DNA of 64,000 nucleotides, from positions 1,488,001-1,552,000 of the forward strand of contig OZ020525.1 in assembly GCA_963971425.1 (NCBI GenBank), in the 5' to 3' direction. The stretch is from Bryoerythrophyllum caledonicum. Its lineage: Eukaryota; Streptophyta; Bryopsida; Pottiales; Pottiaceae. Position 1 is the first letter of the stretch; every line of letters starts with the position of its first letter. The notes beneath the pieces are model-generated. The model did not search any database. It was not told the origin of the DNA and was given only the letters and a program-made list of their open reading frames with translations. Of this stretch, positions 1 to 9,689 are shown one piece after another. Both the position numbers and the translations under genes were made by a program.

Positions 1-2047
1 CCTTGAGATCTTGTCCCAAAACGGCCTCTGATAAACCTGTAATCACCATCCTGCATGCTGAAATAGTGAGAAAAATTGCCATCAATAATCAGATACAAGT
101 CATAGTAAACATCTTACATAGACACATAATTATGAAGTAATCCCTATCACAATCTATCACATTGGAAGTACATATCATTTCCTTGGAATTAAATAAAATT
201 AGTGACTGCCAAACTCTCTAAACGATAGGAAGAGTATGCAAACCACTAAAAAACTGAAAATAAGTGTATGAAAATGACAATACCTGTCGCAGACACCAAG
301 AATATATAAATACCTAACTAGAAAGCTCTATACAAGTATTGATATGGAGCAATACCTGTAGGAGACACCCAAAATCATGAAAAAATGTCACTTTCAACCT
401 CAGTACACTTATGAATCAATAGCAATCCCTGTCATACTCCCTCAAAATGCAAAAACACGTCATTGTCCTTCATTGTGGAAAAACATAACACCTCAAAAGT
501 AAAAAGTTGCCACACATTGCAACAGACTTTCAGATTCTCACTAAATGCTCACTTCCTTGGATCAAAAATCGCCTACAACACAATGTCCTTTTCTACCGGT
601 ATCTCACAATCTGATGTGCTTACTTTGAATCCTAACAATACAACGTCTCTCACCTCCTCACGACATATAAAAACAAGCTCCCTCTCTCACATTGTAATAT
701 CCTCACTAAAACTTAATAAAAGAACCTAATTACATTGCAAAATTATAATGACTACAATTTTATCACTAACTTCGAATTAGCTTAGTAATCAGGTATGTAA
801 GCCTAGGTTTTTGGATTTACCTGTGTGGTGATGATTGTAGCAGCAGAGCAGTCTAGAGCAGCAACAACATTTTGTGGTTTGGGGTGCGATGGAAGGCTGC
901 GGGGAGGAGTTCATGGCGAAGGGGGCAATGGAGGTGCTCTCGTCAAGGGGGGGGGGTAGCGGACTAGCTTTGGATATTTTTATACTTTTATTTATAGATG
1001 TTATTATTTTTATATTTTTACTTTAATACTTTGGTTTTATAAGAATATTGTTCAATAATACTTTTACACTACTTAGATGATGAGTTGAAAGAAGAACAAG
1101 GGGGTGGCTTGTAAAACTCTCACGAGCTTCTCTCGGAGGGGGTGGGGCAAAACTTGGCCTCTACTTCATTTTTGGATTGTGGGACGTATTTTTAGCTATG
1201 AGGGGCCTATAGGGATGAATTGGGGCTCTTGGTGCCAGAATTGTCAAGAAAAAACTTCCTACAAAAGCATCTAGACTCCCCTAAATGAGAGGCCCAAAAA
1301 ATTGACCTCATGCCATTAACTCTTATATGTCAACTGGAAACCGTAAAAACAAGCACGCTTTATTTACGTAGAATACAAAAATGTATCAAAGTTTAGCAAG
1401 ATTTACACCTTTAGATTGAAGATTCATCAACTAATATTTTTCATTTGAAGGTCTTTCATTCTCTAAACATATCATGTTCAAATATGGCATTATACATGTA
1501 GAATATTGTCGCTATCAGTGGCACCTTTTAATGTTTAAGGATTAAGATGAGGGACCACCTTCTGGGATAAACTCATGCATCGTAAAGTGACTTCAACCAG
1601 AAGCACCTCAAAATCTCAACCAAACTTCCTCCTTTAATCCTAAAATTTCCAAGAGTACCCTGAGGGGACTGTTATATATAGTCCTTCAAGGAAACCCTTG
1701 GAAATTTAGGGGTTAATATATTATAGTAAACTTATCTGAACAAATATTAACACTATTGCAATCCAACATGCTATGTCCATATTCCTACACAAAAGAAAAC
1801 TCAAAAACAACCAATCCATCCTAGACACACCCCATGAATACCTACTAAACACTTCATTGGATTAGCCTCCTTGGGTTATTGGTTCTTTGTCCTTGGTTTC
1901 TTGTTATGTGGTATATTGTGTCTATCCTTGAGAGGGAGAAGTAGTTCGATACTACTAACACATTGTTAACCGTAGATTTAGGCATATTATAAGGTCCCGG
2001 TAGTAATTTTTTGAAGTTACTAAGTAGCTATGGTTAAAAAGTAAACC

Positions 2048-2250
2048 AGTGGATGAATTCGGACTGTGGATGAAACTGTCCTGAATGACAGTGGATGAAA
2101 TTGTCCTAAATGACAGTGGATGAAACTATCCTAAATGACAGTGGATGAAACTGTCCTAAATGACAGTGGATGAATTGTCTGTACTTTGGATGAAACTGTC
2201 CTAAATGACAGTGGATGAACTGTCTGTACTTTGGATGAAACTGTCCGGAC
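2048..2250 (+). repeat. 25-bp tandem array
   Basis: Four near-identical 25-bp units with the core ACAGTGGATGAAACTGTCC are followed by two longer units containing CTGTACTTTGGATGAA. The spacing is directly visible. No coding capacity; origin unknown, possibly part of an old LTR or TRIM-like element whose hairpin cassette lies about 700 bp downstream. Confidence 0.8.
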
Positions 2251-2970
2251 CTAGATGTCATCCATCCGGACATCTTTCATCCATTAGGGCAGATTAGGGT
2301 TTGGAAGGGATAGAGAGTTGCCCTCTTGGGTTGGGAGGCTCATTCTCTCTTTCGTCTCTCTTTGTGTGTGTGTGTGTGTGGAGCTCTCGTGTGTGTTAGA
2401 GTTAGAGTGTAGAAGTGTGGTTAGAGAGTTAGGATCTGAATCTAATGTGCGGATCTGTAGTTGTAGTGAGGATGGAAGAGGTTTGTGAAGGTTTGAAGAA
2501 GTAAAGCATGAATTGGATACTACTTCTAGTGTGTTTGTGTTAGTGTTGTGAATGTGTGCGTAGATCTTGTTGTTAGATGAGTATTTGGGTGCAATTGGGT
2601 TGTGGGTATTGAAGATCTGGCCTAAATACACTGGATCTGGTATAGATCTGACTGGATCTACTACACCCTGATCAAATCTAGTGTGTTAGAGTTAGAAACG
2701 AGTCCGGATCTGTTGTGGGTATGTTCTGATTTGCTGTAATTGAGTGCGGAAACTTCAGATCTGTGTGTTAAACGTGAGAAAAACCACATAAACGAAGTCC
2801 CAACAAACCCTGAATTCAGATCTAGATTCAGATCTAGGTCGAATCTAAGGTCTTAGACTCAGTAAAAGTCCCATTCCGGACTTTTGTCTGCCGTCGTAAA
2901 ACGTCAGTTTGATGGAGCGTAGAAAGGATTGTCTTTCACCTAACTTGAGGTGAAATCCCCATTTAACACA

Positions 2971-3060
2971 CATGTCCGATAGACATGGATTTAGTAGTGG
3001 AACGAGCAGACACTTTATTCACGCCGGTCCCCCTCAAAGGACCGGAGTTCTTCTTCTTCA
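2971..3060 (+). repeat. Conserved hairpin cassette, copy 1
   Basis: This contains TAGTAGTGGAACGA, then CACTTTATTCACGCCGG and a CCGGTCC/GGACCGG stem followed by a TTC-rich tract. An inverted, diverged copy lies at 54001-54088. The stem is preserved although the arm bases differ, which suggests a structured end of a dispersed element. Confidence 0.6.
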
Positions 3061-3432
3061 CAAAAGAATTATACTATTCCAAGTCAATTTCCCTTGGTGC
3101 TCTTTCTTGTCGGTTTTAAGCAACAACAAAAAAAATTAACTAATTTTTTTTATTGATAAGTAGTCGTTCACCAATACATAATTTGTGTGTTGATTCTCAT
3201 TGTGCACTATAGGGTTACGGCCGTAAGTGCTAACCAAACAAGAAAATCTAGTCCATTATAATAACATGGAAAAGAAAAGCAATACAAGACATTGTAGGTA
3301 GCACAAACAATTAGGCTGGAAAAGCCCTATTTACTTTTTGCATGTTGTAAAGGCACAATTTTAGGCTAACAAATACATACGTTAACTTACACAAGACAAA
3401 TTAAATCATGCAATGTTATGGAAACACTTGTG

Positions 3433-3555
3433 CTACTTGGGGGAAGTAGTTCCATACTACTATATTAATACAGTTGTAAACTCGAGAGGGGGAAGTAGTT
3501 CATATTATATAATTGCACTTGTTTATATTAATATGGAACTACTTCCCCCAAGTAG
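3433..3555. repeat. Foldback with 24-bp perfect arms
   Basis: The arm starting CTACTTGGGGGAAGTAG at 3433-3456 has its exact reverse complement at 3532-3555, with an AT-rich loop that holds a third partial copy (about 3490). A related GAAGTAGTTCGATACTAC motif lies near 1940. It looks like a small MITE or foldback element. Confidence 0.65.
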
Positions 3556-4067
3556 TTTACAATTATATTGCACTTGTTTTCACTATATTTTATGGATAAT
3601 GTATTTAAATATATATATATAATTATGTATTATAGAAAATATGTATTATATAATTATGTATTATATAATTATATATTATAGAAAATATAGATTAATTAAA
3701 TTTTTTCAATCTTAAAAAAATATAAATTAGTGAATCCTTGTTTTAAATGTTTTGACTACTCCAAAATTTGATGTACTACGTGTACTTGCATGTTAAAATC
3801 TGAATACATCAGTTTTATAAAAAGTCAAGAACTTAAGAATAATTTGCTCAATCAAAAACCATACGATTCCAACTCATCTTGTCATCCTACTCCCCAATTA
3901 GAGATAAGTTAGGACGTAAGGAATTCTTCTGCAACTTAAAACATTTCATCACAAATGTTCCTTTGCCTTATTTGAATGCAAAGTAGCCCTATCATACTAA
4001 GATTCCCGATTGACATGGAAGATAAAAGATAGGTGGTGGCGGCTTGTAAATGATTGATCAATTGACC

Positions 4068-4790
4068 CCCAGAGGACCATTTTTCCCTATGGGTATGTTT
4101 TCTATTTAGGGTAGGTTCTTATGGTCACAATTTTGATCATGAATTTATGAGATTTTTAATGAAGGTGCGGCATAGTAGTAGCTTGTGGAAATATAATTTG
4201 ATTTATGAAGTGGACATTTAGTAAAAATTATTGTCATTCTAAAATCAAAATTAATGTCATTCTAGATTCAAAATTGGAGACTCCAACTCCCAAAAATTTG
4301 CTAGAAGTTTCTTTGACATTATGATTTTTCATACATATAAAGAAAAAAATAACTTTCTTTGATGATGTCAAAAAAAATCTTGCCTTTGGTGTACAATAGC
4401 ATTTTAACCCACATAAAATATTTTCACACATTGTGTTCACACATTGTTGGGCAAGGTACCAGAAGAACTTTTCTTTTCAACTTAAAACTTGAAGATCTTC
4501 ATTTTTCTTTGTATTTTTTCCACAAAAATATGTGGTGTAGACCTTCTTATTGGGCGTTGGGATTTTCATTGTAAAACATATTAACTTCACAAGGTAATAA
4601 AACGTGACTTGGCAAGTTTTGAACCTCCACTTCTTACACAATTGTTTAAAATATGCTACACTCCTTTCCAAAAAATCTCTGTACAAGAAACTACTATCAT
4701 GCTTAACATGTTGGTAATAAGTTTAGACCGTGTATAGTAAAAAACTATGACACCAAGTGAAGCCAACGTCTGTAAATCCATGCAGAATGG
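4068..4790 (-). repeat. 0.9-kb inverted-repeat family, copy R1 (diverged)
   Basis: It shares the blocks GGACCAT...GGTTC(C/T)TATGGT and GACACCAAGTGAAG with the intact copy at 52665-53606, in the same orientation. It is truncated and diverged. Non-coding. Confidence 0.65.
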
Positions 4791-5420
4791 CAATGTAAAC
4801 CCCTACTGCATCAGATAGGGGTGGAATGACCCCTTCGTTGCCCTCTAAGATGGATGAGGTCCTCCCCCTCCATGTTTCGTGGCCTGTTTCCATAGCCCCA
4901 TCTAAACCCTAAACCCTCCCATCCACCAATAAATCCTAAATCCCAAACCCTCGACCCTTAACCCTAAACTTTGATTCATAAACCTGAACGTCAGGAGGAC
5001 GTGGAGCGGATGACTCCCCATCCATCTCCGTCCATCCCCTGGATGGGAAAGTAAAAGTGAGAGTGGGGGTAATAAAGGGGTCACGCGCACAGGTGGCGGG
5101 TTGCATACGTGGGAGGAAGACGTGAGAGAGGGCAAAGGAGAAGCAGACAATCCACGCTGCGTGCAGGACTGACGACTCTAACGCGGTGGGCCCGGCGGAG
5201 GGGGCACTGCACTCACAAGTTGACCGGGACACGCACGGCCATTCCACCCAGAACGAGTAAACCCTAATTTTAGCTCGCCTACAAAGCCACCGAGCTCCTC
5301 CCCGCGTCGCCATTGTTCCTCTTTCCATTTCTCGACATCTCTCGCTCCGCCAGGCTGCCTCCGCTCCAGGATCCCGGGCAGGACCCACCTGTTTCTCTTC
5401 ACTTCTTCTGGACTGTCCAG

Positions 5421-5748
5421 GTAAGCCTAGTCCCTCCATCTTCAAGTTTCTTTTTTGCTCCGGTGCCGGGGTCGTTCAAGGCCGTTGTCACTTGCTTCAG
5501 CTGCCTAGTGCACTTCTTAGATTGGGAGCGTTGTGATCCTGTGAGGGCGTATGGTTTCGAGCATCTGCCGTTTCCAGGGTTCTGTTTTATCGTGTATATC
5601 AGCGTAGATCTCCGGGCGCAAGGGTTAGCTTGTTTAGGGACGACTTTTGCTTTTGCTGGGGGTTTCTGTTTTCTTGTTCATCGGCGATCTCTTAGGACGT
5701 GGTTTTTTTTGGCGCCAGGCACGATTTTTTAACGTTCGTGTGCTTCAG
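5421..5748 (+). other. Predicted 5'-UTR intron of the SRP receptor gene
   Basis: CCAG|GTAAGCC at 5420/5421 and GCTTCAG| at 5748 are strong donor and acceptor sites lying just upstream of the start codon at 5758. The intron is inferred from sequence only. Confidence 0.6.
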
Positions 5749-5757
5749 GGTGCAATC

Positions 5758-7701
5758 ATGTTGGAGCAGTTTTTGATCTTCACCCGAGGCGGCCTGGTGT
5801 TATGGTCGTGCTTGGAGGTCGGGAAAGCGCTCAAGGGTTCGCCAGTTGATGCCCTCATCAGGACATGTCTCTTGGAGGAGAGAGCCGGCGACTCTTCATT
5901 TCAGTATGACGCGGCGGGAGCGGGGTACACTTTGAAGTGGAGGTTTCATAATGAGCTTGGATTGGTCTTTGTGGCGGTTTATCAGAGGATGTTACATCTT
6001 CTCTACGTGGATGAGCTTCTGGAGAAGGTGATGCGGGAGTTTTCTATGTTGTTTGTTCCGACGCGGACGGTTTACCGTGAGTTCGATGACACGTATCGGC
6101 AGCTCTTGAAAGAGGCCGAAGCAAATTCTCAGCTCAAGCGTTCGGGACAGAATCGGCCTTTAGAGAATTCACGGAAGGGCTCTGAGTCTCAGGCCCGGAA
6201 TGGACAAATGCAGAAGAAAGGTGGAAAGTCAGGCGGGAAGAGTGTAGGGGCAAAGGACGATGGGGCAGAGGACGATGGCGAAGCAAACGGTAGCAAGTCG
6301 AGTGCCATGAGGTACAGCAATGGTACAGGTAATGGGCATGTTAATGCTATCAAAGCCAACGGGCCTGCTGGTGCGAATGGTATCAGCAGCAGTGCGAGTG
6401 GGAGCAGCAGCGATGAGGATAGTGTTGCAAGCAAGATCTCTCGCGAGAATGCGTTTGATGTAAATAAGTTAGCCAAGCTTCGGAGCAGCAAGCTGAAGAA
6501 AGCCCCAACCGGCCTAGAGGGCCCGAAGGCTGCTTCCAAGGAGGATAATAAGAAAACGAAGAAGAACAGGGTTTGGGGTGACGCCCCTCCCTCGAAACTA
6601 GATTATACAGACCCTACCCCTTCCGATGAGGTCGAGGCTGGAGTTGATGTTACTGCTGTGGAGAAGGGGTTGAGTTTAATGGACCAAGAGGATGATGATG
6701 AGAATTTCCGAGTGGAGGACTTGGAGGAGGAGATTGAGAAAGGCGCCGGCGGCAAGAAAGCTGCTCCTAAGAAGGGTTGGTTGACGTCTCTCGTTCAAAG
6801 TGTCGCAGGGAAACCAGCCCTTGAGCATGCCGATCTAGAGCCGGCTCTCAAGATTTTCAAGGAGCGTTTGATGACAAAGAATGTCGCTACCGATATTGCA
6901 GAGAAGCTGTGTGAGTCAGTGGCTGCAAGTCTTGTGGGGAAGAAGCAGGGTTCTTTCACGCGGATTTCTACCACTGTCCAGGCGGCCATGGAGGAAGCAT
7001 TGGTTAGAATTTTGACTCCAAAACGTTCAGTTGATATTCTGCGTGACGTCCACCAGGCTAAGGAGGCTGGTAGACCCTACACGATTGTCTTCGTGGGCGT
7101 CAATGGAGTGGGAAAATCCACAAACCTGGCCAAGGTGGCTTACTGGCTGCAGCAGCATGACATCAAGGTGATGATGGCTGCATGTGATACATTCCGCTCG
7201 GGTGCTGTTGAGCAGCTTCGCACCCATGCTCGCAGGCTTCAGATTCCTATTTTTGAGAGGGGTTATGAAAAAGATCCTGCGGCAGTTGCCAGGGATGCCA
7301 TTTACGAAGCGAAGCGCACGAAGCAGGATGTTGTCCTCGTGGACACTGCCGGACGAATGCAGGATAATGAGCCTCTGATGAGGGCGTTATCAAAGCTCAT
7401 CAATATGAACAATCCGGACTTGGTCTTGTTCGTTGGAGAAGCCCTGGTTGGCAATGACGGTGTTCACCAGCTCACCCAATTCAACCAGAAACTGGCTGAT
7501 CTTTCCACGACTTCTGCTCAAACACAGAGTATCGATGGAATTGTACTCACCAAGTTTGACACTATTGATGACAAGGTCGGAGCAGCACTGTCGATGGTTT
7601 ATACCTCCGGTGCACCTGTTATGTTTGTGGGCTGTGGTCAGAATTACACCGACTTGAAGAAGCTCAACGTGAAGTCCGTGATGAAATCTCTTCTGACTTA
7701 G
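5758..7701 (+). CDS. SRPRA: Signal recognition particle receptor subunit alpha
   Basis: This is the SRP-GTPase that docks SRP-ribosome complexes at the ER membrane, pairing with SRP54 and anchored through SR-beta. The 647-residue product starts at MLEQFLIFTRGG, the typical start of the SRX/longin domain (about 1-120) that binds SR-beta. A charged, low-complexity linker (about 125-340) follows, then the NG GTPase domain: P-loop GVNGVGKST at 447-455, insertion-box ACDTFRSGAVEQL, DTAGR at 529-533, and TKFD at 598-601. Length matches eukaryotic SR-alpha (about 620-650). The upstream ATG-free extension of the frame lies in the predicted leader intron, so I place the start at 5758. The whole coding region is in one exon, unlike most neighbours. 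Key GTPase residues are all present, so it should be functional. Confidence 0.96.
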   Translation: MLEQFLIFTRGGLVLWSCLEVGKALKGSPVDALIRTCLLEERAGDSSFQYDAAGAGYTLKWRFHNELGLVFVAVYQRMLHLLYVDELLEKVMREFSMLFVPTRTVYREFDDTYRQLLKEAEANSQLKRSGQNRPLENSRKGSESQARNGQMQKKGGKSGGKSVGAKDDGAEDDGEANGSKSSAMRYSNGTGNGHVNAIKANGPAGANGISSSASGSSSDEDSVASKISRENAFDVNKLAKLRSSKLKKAPTGLEGPKAASKEDNKKTKKNRVWGDAPPSKLDYTDPTPSDEVEAGVDVTAVEKGLSLMDQEDDDENFRVEDLEEEIEKGAGGKKAAPKKGWLTSLVQSVAGKPALEHADLEPALKIFKERLMTKNVATDIAEKLCESVAASLVGKKQGSFTRISTTVQAAMEEALVRILTPKRSVDILRDVHQAKEAGRPYTIVFVGVNGVGKSTNLAKVAYWLQQHDIKVMMAACDTFRSGAVEQLRTHARRLQIPIFERGYEKDPAAVARDAIYEAKRTKQDVVLVDTAGRMQDNEPLMRALSKLINMNNPDLVLFVGEALVGNDGVHQLTQFNQKLADLSTTSAQTQSIDGIVLTKFDTIDDKVGAALSMVYTSGAPVMFVGCGQNYTDLKKLNVKSVMKSLLT

Positions 7702-9689
7702 TTGTGGTTTCAAGCACTGCTGGCGCTCGTGTTTAAACAAGTGGTATTCATTGTCTTTCTGCGCTTAACTTGAATTATGTCATCTCCCCTCGTTTCTTTG
7801 CCTAGCTTCTGTGAAGCCCGTGTGGCAGTGCTCACCGTAGTACTTTCTGTAGTTACTTTCTCAAATACTTTGAGATTAGTTCTGTGACGTCACGACAGCC
7901 ACTGTCCGCCACAATGTAGTACTGCAATAAGGCTTTTCATCAGCATTTCCAAGTGTACTTTGAACTACATATGTATGTAAAATGAGTTTGTCTAGAATAT
8001 GCTCTTCTTGCCCTTTAGCTTACAGGGCCCTAGATTTTATTGACCTTAGAGTCAGATCCTTGAGCAGCAGATGTTTAGAGATGATTCTGCGTTTGTTTCG
8101 TTGTGTCCATTTTGATGTGGTCAGGATTGGTAGAGTTATATCTCTTTGTTTTCTTGCACTTCTAAAGTTTATCGTAGATGTGGGTTGCCCGTTCACCAAG
8201 GATTGTCGGGTCTTAGCTTTGGAATGGTCAACCTAGGTGTGGTGGTTGAGGTCACGGCGCTCCATAGGATTTTCATCAGGTCTACCGTGTCTGTTCTCAA
8301 GCTCCAGGATTCTCACGTATCATACTCTCGAACGGGATCTTCCACCACCATTACTTACTAACTCACCAAGTGTAAACTGCTAGAAATTTTGAATAAAAAT
8401 TTGCGTAAGTGCACAAACATGATCTCCTTGCAGCTGGAATTCACATGGAGAGGAGAGCACAAAGACGCAAAGTGCATGATGCTGTGAATGGACGCTTGCA
8501 CGGCACCACCGTGGGTTGAAAGAATCTTGGCATGAAGTAATTTACAGTTGCATAACTCAGGAAGGGCGGCACCAGCAGAGTGGTCCAGACGGTGGTTGGG
8601 GACACGCAGGGCGGCTGCTTCAACGGGTTCCTGGCCTTCAATCCCAGGGTCCGCTCAAGCACACCCACCAACCCCGAAACTGGGCCGGGTGCCGCAATGC
8701 GAAGCCCGCGGAGGGTGGGGCCCAACATTTGAACTGGGAGGAGGTCCCGCTACGTTGGAGCTCCGATTGGCGTCTCTCACGGCCAAGTGCGTTTGGTTTC
8801 TCTGCTTGGTTTTGCCTTTCAATTGCTGCGCCTCCATCGATCCAGCAACCGGTGCATCGCCGAGCTGCCGTGCTGCTGCCGTCCTTAACACCAGCATTGC
8901 GTGCAGATCCCCCTTCGTAACATCCTTGGCTCCCCTAATGCGCCAATCGCGGACTCACACCGCTTTTGTAGCCGTTTCTTTGAATTCCTCTCGCTGTGTC
9001 TGGGTTTCGTTTGGATTTCCAACATTTCTTGTCCACGCCATTGCTGCGGAGGCCAGGGCGTTTTAGGGTTCCTCCAACAACAGCTCGCCCTCCAGGGATC
9101 TCCGCTTCACGCAGTCGCCATTACTGACAATTACGTCGCCGTTGGCTTCTCGGCGCATCTTTGCTTCTTCTTTGTCGGATCTTAAAGCGTTTGACCTTGT
9201 AGCTTCTGCCCAGGCGGTCCGGAGTTGGATACGCTGCGAAGTTGGACGCTGCTGTGCCTCAAAGCCAGGGCTAGAGACTTGATTTTTCTTTTGGTATGTG
9301 TGATGGAGTGAGGCGGCGCCAGCGGGAAGAAAATGTGTCCGACGGGACTGCACAAGGGCGTCACCTTGTACTTTGAAGGTGTGGTGGGCATCTTTGCGCT
9401 TACAGGTCTCCCGGTGTATGAGAGTAGCTTATAGATCGAGTGCGTTTTTTGGTGTGTGGTTGGTGAGGAGTTCGTGTTTGGAAAGCTGATGACTGAGGCG
9501 TCGTCAAGGGTCGCATGGTGGCCGGACCGTGTGGTGCTCTAGCATCGGAGAGGTGGTATGCATTGGGAAAGTGGCATGAGCGTCGGCCAGCGCGGAAGTG
9601 GTGGGTGAACATGAGGTCGAGCGCGTAGCGACGACTGAAGAGAGAGCGGGAGACGCAGAGAGACAGGGTTTGGAGGAGGAGGAGGCACC
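7702..9689. other. Intergenic region: SRPRA 3' end and ANP promoter/leader
   Basis: There is no convincing gene. The first several hundred bases are T-rich and probably include the SRPRA 3' UTR; an AATAAA-like signal lies near 8391. The stretch from about 8450 to 9689 is GC-richer and likely holds the promoter and 5' leader of the downstream kinase. Open frames here have no recognisable protein features. Confidence 0.55.

Larger units (their letters stand above)
1..5300. other. Gene-free AT-rich repeat region
   Basis: I see no supported gene here; open frames are short, lack homology that I recognise and have no exon-like splice structure. It holds a degenerate 25-bp tandem array (2048-2250), a GT microsatellite near 2364, a hairpin cassette (2971-3060), a foldback (3433-3555), an AT microsatellite (about 3607-3690) and a copy of the 0.9-kb repeat family (4068-4790). 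Around 4903-4970 there are degenerate CCCTAAA repeats, which look like interstitial plant telomere sequence. Confidence 0.6.

Noticed and set aside
4903..4970. True telomere or chromosome end
   Set aside because: The CCCTAAA units are few and degenerate and lie beside active genes; an interstitial remnant or promoter telo-box cluster is more likely.
4936..5445. Minus-strand frame upstream of SRPRA
   Set aside because: Not conserved-looking, overlaps telomere-like repeats and the SRPRA leader; no splice or domain support.
8441..9066. Open frames between SRPRA and the MAPKKK
   Set aside because: Several overlapping frames on both strands of comparable length, none with recognisable features; likely GC-rich leader DNA.
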